A stretch of 64,000 nt of DNA from Lepus europaeus (Eukaryota; Chordata; Mammalia; Lagomorpha; Leporidae). The translations under genes were made by a program, and so were the position numbers. The notes under the pieces were generated by a model that worked only from the letters and a program-made list of their open reading frames with translations, did not search any database and had not been told where the DNA came from. Each line of letters begins with the position of its first letter. Position 1 is the stretch's first letter. Shown here piece after piece: positions 38,341-48,829 of this stretch. Where the stretch lies: the NCBI RefSeq assembly GCF_033115175.1, contig NC_084850.1, positions 1,232,024 to 1,296,023 on the forward strand. Direction: 5' to 3'.

Positions 38341-38563
38341 CTGGATGTGCTGCAGAATCCTGCGGGCGCACCAGTCCCCCAGCTCGGCGTATCTCCCCGC
38401 CAGCTCCTCATCGGCCTCCCCGAACTGCTCGACCAGGTTGAGCAGCATCATGGGCACTGCCATGGACTCCGCCGCTGGGGACCCTGGGAGCTGGGGCCGG
38501 CCCAGCCCCGATGGGTCCTCCCGCACCCAGCCGATGATCTGATCCATCATCTCCAGGGCCTCA
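38341..38563 (-). pseudogene. RENBP: Orphan exon of RENBP (N-acylglucosamine 2-epimerase)
   Basis: 223 bp, minus strand. It encodes 74 residues ([13 protein letters not shown] ... [13 protein letters not shown] ... [19 protein letters not shown]) that I recognise as an internal exon of RENBP, the cytosolic (alpha/alpha)6-barrel enzyme interconverting N-acetylglucosamine and N-acetylmannosamine, also called renin-binding protein. There is no stop or frameshift. The acceptor (ccccccaaag, AG at 38,565-38,564) and donor (cag|gtgggt, after 38,341) look usable. The phase (one base, then 74 codons) is what the parent exon should have. No upstream or downstream RENBP exon is visible within several kb on the same strand, so a whole gene is not present here. 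It is most simply a partial duplication of the X-linked RENBP locus. An exon of a heavily rearranged local gene is the alternative. Confidence 0.8.
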
Positions 38564-38569
38564 CTTTGG

Positions 38570-41055
38570 GGGGGGGCAAGGAGAGGCCCAGCTGAGGCTG
38601 CTGTCCCACCTGTCCCGTCCCCAGGTACCTGGTGGGGTCCTGAGGACTCGGCCCTGGGCGGGAAGCCCATGGCCTCTCGTGCACTCCAAGGACACTTCAC
38701 CAAGGGGCCTGCTGTGGGTCTGGCTCCTGGGCTGGGTTGGCCCCAGCCTGCTCTGGGGGCTCCCCGTCTGGGGGTGCAGGCAACTCCCAGGCAGTGGAGT
38801 CAGGGTCTTATAGTACAGGGAAGAGGGAGAGGTTCCCTGCCAACTGGGGGCAGGGCACAGATGAGCCCTCTGCCCAGGTTCCCTGTGCAAGGTGGAGACA
38901 TCATCCATAGACATGAGGCACAAAAACAGTGCAATAAAGGGGTAGGGGCATTGCCAGAAGCTTCCAGGACCCTGGGAATCCACTGGAAGGAAGACAGGGA
39001 AGAGCAGACTTGTACTTTTGTGGAAGCTGGCTTATCTGAGGACGTGGCTGGACAAAAAACTAGGAGTACAGTCCCCCAGGGTGACATTGCTGAGCCAGGG
39101 CCTGCCCTTACGAGTGTGGGAATGATGAGCGAAATTTCCAGTAGCACAATGGGACATGTGCTGGGGTGGCCAGTGAAGTTGACGGAGGTGGGGACAGGGC
39201 AAGGATGGGAGGGGCTGGAGAACCCCAGGGTGCAGGGCAGAGGGTTCATTTGCTGATGCTGTGTGCTGGGTTCTGCATGCATCCACTAGGTGTGCAGCCC
39301 CTCACAGCACAGCTTGCATCATGCAGGTCCCCTGTGTGGTCACACTTTGGCTCCATGTCTCTCTCTCTCTCTGGTGCCCTGTCTCTGAGGGCAGGACCCT
39401 TGTCACTGACTTTGGTATTCCTGGGGTTCAGCACATAGCAGGTGTACCACAAGGGGTTAATGGACAATGCTCAGAAAAAGGATGAGGGAGCCAAGGGTGT
39501 TTCGGAGCCACACTGCTTGGAAAATTTAGGTACTTTTTAAAATTATGCTTTCGAAGGAAATGCATTTCAGGTGACTAGTCGGATGCTGACCTGTGCCAGC
39601 TCATGCTGGCACACGAAAGTTGCTCTGTGGCTGTTGGAGAAACTAGTGAGGCTGGAGCAAAACACAGCTCTGGAGGGTTCAGAAAAATGGTTTGAGAGAC
39701 TGGTGGGGAGGACAAGCTAAAATCCAGTGAGCTTCAGAGCAGAAGCCCCCATTCCTATCTGTATGTCCGCTGTCCCTCCCAGGTGGGCCTGGAGCTAGAC
39801 ATGGGCAGGGGAGAGGGGTGTGATGTGGACCTGGCCCAGAAGGATGACAGAGGTGCACATGCTGGCCTAAGATAACATCTGGGGGCTATGAATTCTTAGG
39901 CAGACAAGACTTCTAGGAGCCCTCAGGCAATCTTCCCAATGATTTTGGATTTTTGAATGTTCCACCGAAGACTTGTTTGTTTTACAGAGGATGGTGCTGT
40001 AGAAGCTACAGGGCTCAGGTTGGCAGGGTTGCTAGGAGAGCACAGATGGAATATTATCAGTCCCCTGCTAGAGGACAACAGGACCCCCAGAGAGAAGGTC
40101 CAGCCTGTCCCTATCTCCTCTGGCTCAGTATAAGCTGTCCTAACATGCAGCTGTTGCTTTGATCTGAGCACAACTGAAGCTTGCCAGAACACAGCTTGCA
40201 CGTTTTAAGGAAAAATAGGTGGAATTCTCAGTAACATGCTTTCTGAAACCAGAAAAGCAAGCAGAAACGGCTGGACTGGGTGGGGCAGGTGCACTGGGAG
40301 ATGGCTGTGCTGTCATGTAGGAAAAGCGACCCCCCCAGGCGAGCAGTATCACATCACCTGCTGTGGTACATTTGGGGTGGTTGGATGGGACCCCGCAGGA
40401 AAGATGACATGGGCCCTGCCTAGACCCATACCAGAAGCTAGGGAGAATGGGTTGGGGCAGGAAGACATGGTCCTTTCCAGAGTGTTGTGCCCTTTGTTGG
40501 GATTCACATCCTAGAGCCCACTCTGCGCTTGTCCTTCTACAGGTGGGCAGCTGACTTCACAGTTGGGCGGTGTTTGTGTCTGGAAGGGTCAAGAAACCAG
40601 GGCCTGCTCCTACCCCAAACTTTTCTGAAGGCCAACCACTGGCCAACAGGAGGAGTCACCTCTGGCTCCCATCTCCACTCAGCCTGGAGATGTGGGCTGA
40701 TTCTCAAGTCCCCGAAGCCATCTGTCACCCCATTCCCAGTGCTTATTGGAGGAGCTCAGAGTCTGGCCTTGTCTTCTGCTGTCCCCTGGAATTCAGACTC
40801 AGGGGACTCCTGGCCAAGGTGGGGGAAAGCTCTTTCCAGATAGGAAGGCCCCCTCTCCCAATGGCCAGCTGCAAGTTTGTGAAAACCTGGTGCCCTCCAA
40901 GAGGGTACCTCCTCACCTCTCCAGGTGCCTGGCAAATGTTGGGATAACCAAGACAGCAGCTGGACCCCAGGAAGGGACGATTCTCTGAGCACAGGGACAA
41001 GTGCAGAACTCTATGGCGTGGAGAAATGGAAGAACTGATAAACAAAATAATTCAA
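38570..41055. other. Unassigned unique sequence
   Basis: GC-moderate and SINE-free. Frames of up to 195 codons at 38,669-39,282 on both strands show no domain. A (TC)n stretch lies at 39,358-39,371. Confidence 0.35.
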
Positions 41056-41057
41056 GG

Positions 41058-41240
41058 AAGATCAATGCCATTTAACATATATTTATTGAAATCTACTTGA
41101 TGCAAGGCACTGTGCTAGATTTGGTAGGGATCAGACATGAAGGGCCACCCCTGTCTTCTAAGAGCTCACAATCCAGTGGGTGGGGAGAGCTGGAGAAAGG
41201 GGGGGGAGGAAAAGCCAAGTCCACACACAGCTCTAGTGCA
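41058..41240 (+). repeat. L2-like remnant
   Basis: catttaacatatatttattg, caaggcactgtgctag and gagctcacaatccagtgg match the typical L2 3' pattern. Confidence 0.6.
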
Positions 41241-42170
41241 AGGCTGGATTACAGTGAGTGCCACAGAAGAGACGAGGGAAGGAGTTGAAGGAGGAGTAAG
41301 AAAAGAGATACAACAACTGAAATACAAACGGGCTGGACACAGCTACTGTTCTCAGAGATAATGCAGGTGACACTGCAGACCAAGTTTATAAGGAGACCAT
41401 TGTGATTTCAAAAGTAAACACTCAAACTGCCGCAATGAGAGCTACACGAGGTAAGGAGACTAGAAATAGAGACATTACCGACTCTGTAACCTGAAGGATT
41501 GATTGGAAACCATGAAACACTTCTGAAATAGACAGCAGGGTGGGTTGGGATTCAACTCGCTTTGTTCTGTGGGTTAAACATGGTTCAGTAAAGGAAAAAC
41601 ACCCAGACAGAAATTCCTTGATTAAACTCACTGAGATTAGGAGGCATAGATTTTCACCCATCTTAGGAAGAGAAGACAGTACTGCATTTAAACAGGTGCT
41701 CACAACAGTCAGGAAGGACTTGGGCCAGGAATGCCAGCTGGGTGGAATGCGAGGGAAGCCAGCAACATGATTCCTCTCAGAAAGCAGCCAAGTGGTCAAA
41801 GAAGTGTGCAGAGGAGACGTGTGGACTTGTGAGGGCAAGTAGCCCCAAATCCCAGAATGTGACATGGGGGCAACTTCTCGAAACACCCTGTGGTGCCCTC
41901 TATCCTCCAGCACCAATGAGAAACTTCTGTTTCCTTGTTTGCATTTCACAGGCCTTAAAGGCCTGATCCATCATCTCCAACCAGCTCTGGCAACTGGCCG
42001 CTGCCCTTCAATCTGTTGTTTGGTTCTGGCTTAATGAATGTGGCCTAGAAGGGGGGCTGGTGAGTCACATGGTACACAACAGGACAGTAGCCCAGGGCTG
42101 TGGGCAGGGCAGGTGCCTTGCCACTTCTAGCACAAAATCAAGCACACAGAATGCACTACCACACAAGAAA
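41241..42170. other. Unassigned sequence
   Basis: No gene or clear repeat. A 175-codon minus-strand frame (41,422-41,949) has no recognisable domain. Confidence 0.35.
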
Positions 42171-42174
42171 AGAT

Positions 42175-42500
42175 GCCCACAGTGATCGGGTGGGATTATT
42201 CCAGAAACGCAAGAGTGGGGATGACACAACTAATCAGTTGTAATAAGCAGCAAACATGGGAAACAACTACTTCCTTTTGAAAACGTCATCAAATATTCAA
42301 AACTCTGACAAAAGTCTTGGAAGCTTTCCTCTGCAATCCAGTAAGAAAAGGGCACATTTCTAACTAGGGCCAGCATTCAATTAACCCAACTGCCCACTAT
42401 TTCCCTTGCGACAGGAATATGTGTGATTAGAAAGAAAAATGAAATGAGGTAGATACACGAATGCATAGACAAGCACACACAACAGAAAGCTTGGTCACAT
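42175..42500 (+). mobile_element. Ancient L1 ORF2 fragment
   Basis: gggattattccagaaacgc, tcatcaaatattcaaaactc and ggaagctttcctctgc follow the L1 RT region in order, plus strand, heavily mutated. Confidence 0.6.
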
Positions 42501-44055
42501 TTTGCATCTGACATGGCAGCACGGCTAGAGAATCCAAGGAAATCTCCCCCACGTTACCAGAGGGGAAAAATGCAACTCAGTGAAGGAACAAGACACATAG
42601 TAGAGTCACAGACTGACCGCATTTGCAGAGAGCACAGATTTCACCGCAAAGACCAGGCAAAGCTGTCCGAAGGGACGTGATCTCTAGTGTTAACTCTGCC
42701 AGAGGATTGGTTTGAGAAAAAGCTATGGAATGAAAAACAGGAAAGAAGGCAAGGTGGGCCGGAAGGAATGCCAAGGTGCCACGTCCTGGCTGGGAGCAGT
42801 GATGACTCTGCTGCACTCCTGGTTGATGTTAGTCTAGACTTTGGCAGCATCCTTCATCAAAGCCAACAACGGTGAGTGAATGGGCGAGAAATGGTGGAGT
42901 ACCTCTAGGTCAAGGTGCCAGGCTTGTCCCTGGCAGAAGGCAACATTCCTTACCCAATGACAGCTGTACCAGACCTCTGGTAACACCTGGAAAAGAGAAA
43001 AGTGCTTCGAGAAGAAAGTGGTGATTGCAGACACAGATTCATAACTGCTGCAAGAACTAAGGCCCACAGAGCAAGAGGAATGGCTATGTAACAGGTGCTG
43101 TTGGCTTCTCTCCAGCCTGGGGGTCAGGATGGAGTCGTCCCAAAGGGCCACTCTGCTGGCCTGGGGCCATTCCAGAGGACCTTCTGCTCAAGGTCACAGG
43201 GGTCACTCCCGGACCTTTCTTCCCAGGATGGGGGCCTGGGAAGCCCTTTTAAACTCTGCCTGCTGAGCAGAGCTCTGCTCTGCTGCTGGAGCTGTACACT
43301 TCCTTTCCAGGCTCTTGAGTGCCCACCCCCTGGGCACAGGTGCCTTGGCCAGCTTCTTTCTGTGGCCTCTGCCGGAAGTGAGAGCCCAGCCACAGGGTGC
43401 TGGCTTCTATATCCACACTGCATAGGCTATCAGAGGAGCCGTGTTGCCCTCCAAACCTCCTGGGCATGGCTGAAATGGCCAGCTTCTACGAGCACGACAC
43501 GCTGGCTGTCAGAGGGGCCTGCAGCCTCACCAAGCTTCTGCTCTGTTGCCCCTCACAGGGGCAGCGGCAGGAAGTGACGTCAGGGTGAAATCTCACCCTA
43601 GCTGCCCAAAACAGAAGCCAGCAGAATCACTCGCTGGGAGGACACAGTCCCTGTGATGCCAATCACGTGAGTCTTCCTGTGTCCGAGGAGATATCTCTTG
43701 GGCGGATCTGTTTCTTAGTCACTGGATCCACACCAGGCACTGCCAAGGTTCCCAGGAGGCTGAAGGATGGCCAGGCTACTGCCAGATGAAGTTTGGACCT
43801 CCCATCGATCGAGGGAAGTCAAGCCATGCTGCTGGGGCTGTACACATGACCAGTCCCAGAGGCTTCTGGCCTGTCCATGATGGACGTATCACTCGTGTGC
43901 CTCCGTGGCCAAGCTAGATAGTCAAGTGCTGCCCACAGATACCCATGGAGTTTGCACCATGGACGGGAATGAGCCTGCTTCTCCGGCCCATTCCCGTGCA
44001 GCCTGCCCTTTGGGTGGGCAGGGGTTTCAGGTTTTTCAGTTGTAATTAAAATTCT
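42501..44055. other. Unassigned GC-moderate sequence downstream of ZNF275
   Basis: SINE-free. No domain in the frames seen. Part may be ZNF275 3' UTR if that UTR is long. Confidence 0.35.
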
Positions 44056-44335
44056 ACAAGAAAATGTTACCATATCATTGAAACAACGAAAGTTACAAGT
44101 TAATGGGAAAAAAAATGAATGCTTGGATATGTAAAAATCAAAATCTTGCACAACAATAATATAATAAAACTGCTTCAAAGAGCAAAAGTAATAAAACTAG
44201 AAAAGAGAGCATCAGAAGTGATATAGAAAGAACTGCTATATAAAGTCAATATATCCAAAGATAACTTGATAACTAGTCAAAGGAGATGAACGCACGTTTG
44301 GCATGCAAGAAAATGGACATAGTGTTGACGTCATC
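44056..44335 (+). mobile_element. L1M fragment
   Basis: Plus-strand L1 ORF2 end: aaaatcttgcacaac, gaactgctatataaagtc, an aactagtcaaaggag block. Degenerate. Confidence 0.55.
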
Positions 44336-44384
44336 ACGTGAGAAAAAAGATGCAAACTAGTAGTCAGGAGGTTAGGGTCTGTCC

Positions 44385-44585
44385 CCGGTTCTGGTACTGA
44401 TGAGCCGCGGGATGACGGCAGCTAACTCTGGCGATGACTGCACATGACCTTCGCCGAGTGTGTGCCCCATGCCTGCAGGCACGATGGCAGTCATGATACC
44501 CTTAGGAGGTAGGCACGGTGATCACCCCCATTTGACGGAGCTGGAGACGGAGGGGCTGGAGAAGTACCATCTGGGCCTTGCATGA
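44385..44585. repeat. MIR-like SINE remnant
   Basis: ggttctggtactgatgag, gatacccttaggaggtagg and gatcacccccatttgac resemble MIR core and 3' parts. Confidence 0.55.
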
Positions 44586-45607
44586 GGCAAGGTTCTTTAC
44601 TCCCAAAGGTCCATGTCACCTTGCAGTTGAGTCCTTGAGATGTCCCTCTGATCAGGGGGGTACTCTCAACTACTTCGTTTTGAACAAAATAAGCTGCTTG
44701 AGGACAAGACCCGTGAGCCTGGAACAACTGCCATCGCTGATTGCACTGGATATGTATGGGAGTCTCCGGATTGAATTGGTTCAGACAAGGATGCAAAAGA
44801 CGTCCATTCAGTAATTTGTACTAGGAGTGTGGCCTCACAATTCCCAGTTTCAGATGCTTAAAAAACAAACCAGAGGCTTTTTTTTTAGGTCATTTGGAGA
44901 AGCACCACCTTAAGTGGCTATGTGGTACAATTACAGGACAGATGGAATGAGACGGAAGGATCACCTGAAGGTCCTGTGAATTTGTTCGAATGGCTTGGCA
45001 GGAAACCTCTCAGGCGAGCTCCCTGCAGTGGTGGTCCCAGTGCTATCACACGAGCTCAGCTGCAGTTGTATGGATCCATTTGGAAACTTCCCGTTGCCAT
45101 GTGGGCAAAGACGGTGAGGTCCAAATACACGGGACGAGCTAGAAATGGAGCGGGGGCCAAAAGGGAGTCTTTTCTCAATTAATATATTATTCTATATAAT
45201 ATGCGATTTATAATGTGCATGTGCGTAGAGCTAAATTAATAAATTAAGTATTAGAATACATTTGAGCATCGTTATTTACATCCCTACAAATTTAAAAATT
45301 CAAGTAGGCCTGAAACCTTGGCGGCACAGCTGGGTTTGTCCCCTCCCTACAGCATGCGTGTGCAGGTGTCTGCTCTCTCAAGTCTCGGTTTGCACACTTT
45401 GCTGGTGCTTGCTGTCAGCGAACCTCGCCACTGGAACTCACAATGGGAAAAGCTATTCTCGATGGGCACAATGGGCAACGTGTATACGTAGAAATTGCTG
45501 GTGGCAGTATAGATAGGTTTCACCCTTTCAGACGGCAAAATACAGAAGCGCAATGAACCTTCATCTCCTTTGACCGGGCCCCGGCGCCCCGGGGGCCCCC
45601 TGGCTGC
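44586..45607 (-). other. Proximal 3' UTR of ZNF275 (extent unknown)
   Basis: Sequence immediately downstream (minus strand) of the ZNF275 stop. No canonical minus-strand AATAAA was found before the L1M fragment at 44,335. A TTTATT (minus AATAAA) at 41,082-41,087 is a weak distal candidate but lies in an L2 remnant. Confidence 0.4.
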
Positions 45608-46770
45608 CTACTCACGGTGGCTCGGCTGGTGCTTCTGCAGCGCCGAGCGCCTCTTGAACACACGGCCGCACTCGCTGCACTCGCAGCGCCGCGCACCGCT
45701 GTGGATGCGCCGGTGGCGGCTGAGGCCGGAGCTCCTACGGAAGGCCTTGCCGCACTTGTCGCACTCGTAGGGCTTCAGTCCGCTGTGGATGCGCCGGTGC
45801 TTGATGAGGTCGGAGGGCCCGCGGAAGGCCTTGCCGCACTCGCCGCACGCGTATGGACGCTCGCCGCTGTGGATGCGCGCGTGCTCCAGCAGGCTGGAGC
45901 TCTGGCGAAAGGCCTTGCCGCATTGGCTGCACGCGTACGGCTTCTCGCCCGTGTGGATGCGCCGGTGCTTGGTGAGCTCGGAGCTGCGGCGGAAGAGCTT
46001 GCCGCAGTGCGGGCAGCCGTAGGGCTTGGCGCCGCTGTGGATGCGCTGGTGCTCGGCCAGGCCGCTGACGCCGCGGAAGGACTTGCCGCAGTCGTCGCAG
46101 TCGAAGGGCAGGTGGCCCGTGTGCGCCCGCTGGTGCTTGAGGAGCTCCTGGCGGTCCAGGAAATCACGGCTGCACGCCCGGCAGGCGAACGGCTTGTCGG
46201 CGGTGTGGAGTTTCTGATGGCGGAAGAGGTGCGCGTCGGCCTTGAAGGAGCGCCCGCACTCCTCGCAGTCGAACGGCTTCTCGCGGCTGTGCACCCGCAG
46301 GTGCTGGCTCAGGCCCGCGTTCTTCTTAAACCGTTTCCCGCACTCTTCGCACTCGAACGGCTTGGCCTCCTTCTCCAGCTGCTCCCTCTTGGCCACCGCA
46401 TCCTCCAGGGCCCAGCTGGGGCCGGGCCGGGGCTCTGCAGCCACGTGGCTCTTCCTGTGCTCATTAAACTCGGACACCCCCCGGAAGACCTGCCCGCAAT
46501 CGCCACACTCCCAGCCCTTCGCCTCGCTGTGAACTCGCTGATGCTGAACGAGCAGCACTTTGAGCCGAAATGTGTCCCCGCACTCCTTACACGCAAAATG
46601 ATGTTCTATGGGCACATCCTGAGGGCTCCCGCCCCTCCCCTCTGAGTCCCCGTTGGCTTTGACCTCAGCGCTGGGGTCACTGGCCCTTGGGGAGCTGGTG
46701 GACGCCATTTCCTGGGGTTGGGGCTGGGCTTCCTCACCCATCCTGCAGTGCCAGGTCTCGAAGCTGTGGC
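45608..46770 (-). CDS. ZNF275: ZNF275 terminal coding exon: 11 C2H2 zinc fingers
   Basis: Terminal exon of a KRAB-C2H2 zinc-finger gene, probably a nuclear sequence-specific DNA-binding regulator. The acceptor (cttgtcgtttcag, AG at 46,772-46,771) starts the exon in phase 1, with two bases completing a Gly codon, then HSFETWHCRMGEE and 386 residues to the stop. Eleven Cys2His2 fingers follow. Two (FACKECGDTF..., WECGDCGQVF...) come first, then a charged linker of about 29 residues, then nine in tandem from FECEECGKRF to CECSECGRVF, ending ...HQPSHRE. Only one linker between tandem fingers is the classic TGEKP (finger 7 to 8); the rest are SGxKP-like. The frame is also open upstream of the acceptor into the intron (to 46,828), which I treat as intronic because the splice phases match. 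Identity as ZNF275 rests on remembered sequence, finger architecture and PNMA6/Xq28 synteny; ZFP92, the nearby alternative, differs in its finger order and KRAB. Confidence 0.88.
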
Positions 46771-48151
46771 CTGAAACGACAAGCACAAGCGGCTGCAGTG
46801 CTAGGGGAAGGCTCCTCCCCCTTCCCACAGGCCACCAGGAGCAAGGACCACAGAGGGGGCTTGATGGTCACACAAGCTGGAGCCATAGCATGCCCCAGGG
46901 GACCTCCCCTTCTGCTGTGGGCCAGCGCCCACGCCTCCTCCTCAAAGGCCCAGGCAGGCTCCCAACCCTGGCCCATCCCACCCAAGAGCTCACCTGATCC
47001 CCTCAACCCAACCCTTAACTCCCACAAGCTAGGCTGGGGGTTCCTGCAATGTCCTCACATGTCTTCAGCTTCCTTTTTCCTTAGTAAAGATGTATTTTTT
47101 GAAAAGGTAGATAGAGTGACAGAGAGGGAGGGAGAGACAGAGCAACAGAGATCCTCTATCTGCTGGTTCATTCCCCAAATGGTCACGATGGCCGGGACTA
47201 AGACAGGTGGAAGCCAGGAGCTTGGATTCCCATCTGGGTCTCCCATGGGGTGGCAGGGGCCCAAGGACTTGCGCTGTCTTCCACTGCTTTCCCAGGCCAT
47301 AGCAGAGAGCTGGATCAGAAGTGGAGCAGCCAGGAGCTGAACCAGTGCCCATATGGATTCCAGCATTGCAGGCGGCAGTTTAACTGCTCCGCCACAGTGC
47401 CAGCCCCTTCAGGTTTATTTTTCACTCACCAGAGTGTGTAGCACGATCTGTGTTGAGAGATGGGTCTGACACCAACAGCACTTGCCCTTGCGCCAGCTGA
47501 GGGACCAAGGCAGGATTCAAAACAGGACCTCCTGTTGGTTGGAAATGGTAAGGGTTATGGGGGCAGCTGGAGATGCATCAGAATGGGGGAGGAACTGCAC
47601 TGACCGGGGCCTTTGAGCAATCACTCACACACCTCAAATGCCTAAGGACGGGCTTCTTCTGGGAGCTGCAGGAAGGCAGGCTGTGGGTCCACCTGGGAAA
47701 GGTCCCAGTGGCGTGCCAGGAGGTGACCCAAGGAAGGGGCCACGCTCTGCCTGTTCCTTGACAATACCCTCTGCACCACAACTCCCAAATGTCTCCCCAC
47801 CATGATCTCCTCCAAAAACATCCCCAAGACCTCATGCATGCAGACCCCTGAGAGGTCATCAAGGGTTGGATCACGTCCACAGTGAGCCCAAATCAAACAG
47901 CCATGCAATTTGTGTAGCTCATGTTCTATATGATAGTGGCAGCTTTCCCTTTGTTTCTTTGCTACAAGACCGCAGGGCTCCTTTTCATGCTGTGAAGAGT
48001 CGGGGAGGTTCCTGCCATTTTGAGACGCCGGGTGTGGCATCTCTATTTCCCCAGAGCCCAGGGGTTAGGTGAGCTTGTATATGGGTGACCATGTGCCCCC
48101 ACCCAACCCCTAACGGTTGGCCAATCTGGGGAAGAGATGGGGCATCCTTAC
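46771..48151 (-). other. ZNF275 intron between KRAB and zinc-finger exons
   Basis: 1,381 bp with one CSINE (47,083-47,405). Donor ccgtgg|gtaagg at 48,151-48,150 and acceptor gtcgtttcag at 46,772-46,771. The 1-nt overhang and 2-nt start make an uninterrupted Val-Gly-His junction. No KRAB-B exon is seen. Confidence 0.75.
47083..47405 (-). repeat. CSINE in the ZNF275 intron
   Basis: Reverse relative to the window, so sense to ZNF275 transcription direction. Tail ttagtaaagatgtatttttt, head cagtgccagcccc. Confidence 0.9.
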
Positions 48152-48260
48152 CCACGGAGGCCACGTTCCTGTAATATGCCAGTGTCCTCTGCTCAGGGTC
48201 AAGCCTCAACAACTCTCTTTTTGTGAGGTACCACGCCACTTCATCAACTGTCACCAAACC
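48152..48260 (-). CDS. ZNF275: ZNF275 shortened KRAB-A exon
   Basis: 109-bp exon encoding GLVTVDEVAWYLTKRELL then RLDPEQRTLAYYRNVASV, a KRAB A-box by its VT..DVA.Y, LDP.QR.L and YRN..S.G signature. Acceptor cttctttcag (AG 48,262-48,261); donor gg|gtaagg. KRAB-A exons are usually 127 bp; the 18-bp shortfall aligns with loss of the six residues YRDVML before ENYRNL, so the MLE motif used to bind TRIM28/KAP1 is missing, and the usual E-E-W is R-E-L. The protein is therefore predicted to bind TRIM28 poorly, an inference from KRAB biology. It encodes 36 codons plus one base and joins in frame to both neighbours. No frame starting with ATG covers it, which is why a simple ORF search misses it. Confidence 0.85.
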
Positions 48261-48716
48261 CTGAAAGAAGTCCCAGGGATAATCAGTCTTTGCATCAGGA
48301 GCAAAATGAGGCGGGGGTGGGGGGTGGTGGTGCTAGGAAGGCCAAGGACAGAGGTGAGGGCCAGCAGTGGGAGTGTGTTGCTAAGGTGGAGGTCCAATCA
48401 CAGCTCCAAGAAGTCCTGCAAAGAGAGCCTGACCAAGTGCTGGGAGCCCTGGGCCAGGGCCCTGGGTGCCCACATCGCCTCAAGGGGCCACAGTTCATTC
48501 ACTTCCCCGGCCAGACACCTAGCTCCGCACTTGTAGGATGGGAGTCCCAAGGCCAGTGGACACCTGTTCCCTGGTGGCCTCTGGGTGGGCAGGCAGGCTC
48601 AGCAGCTGGGGTTCATGGGCTGCTGAGTGTCATGTTGGGGCAGGAGGCACAAGCCGGGGCCAGACTCAGGGAGCAGTGACAGAATCCCAAGCAAGGCAAA
48701 GGGAAGCACAGCTCAC
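48261..48716 (-). other. ZNF275 intron upstream of the KRAB exon
   Basis: 456 bp, no SINE. Donor cag|gtgagc at 48,716-48,715. Frames inside it are not conserved-looking. Confidence 0.65.
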
Positions 48717-48773
48717 CTGGGCCTCCGGCATCTCAAGAGGGACTGCCAGGACCTGGTTTCCTGGGGCTCCATC
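48717..48773 (-). CDS. ZNF275: ZNF275 5' coding exon, probable start codon
   Basis: 57-bp exon between a strong acceptor (ttgccctcccccag, AG 48,775-48,774) and a strong donor (cccag|gtgagc). Read in phase with the KRAB exon, it ends ATG CCG GAG GCC CAG (48,731-48,717, MPEAQ) and then GLVTVDE. Starting there, the three exons encode 428 residues, close to the length I recall for human ZNF275 (about 429). The frame is open further upstream in the exon (D-G-A-P-G-N-Q-V-L-A-V-P-L-E before the Met). The exon starts in phase 0, so translation could begin in an earlier exon. Another ATG at 48,772 is out of frame. A competing acceptor (cgctttccttag) ends about 35 bases upstream and would keep the frame open. 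Confidence 0.65.
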
Positions 48774-48829
48774 CTGGGGGAGGGCAAGACCTTGGGGAGC
48801 AGGTGGCGCTAAGGAAAGCGAAAAAAGCC

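Noticed and set aside
45617..46645. 342-codon plus-strand frame opposite the zinc-finger exon
   Set aside because: Antisense shadow of a GC-rich repeated finger array. Composition is Ala/Leu/Val monotony set by finger codons.
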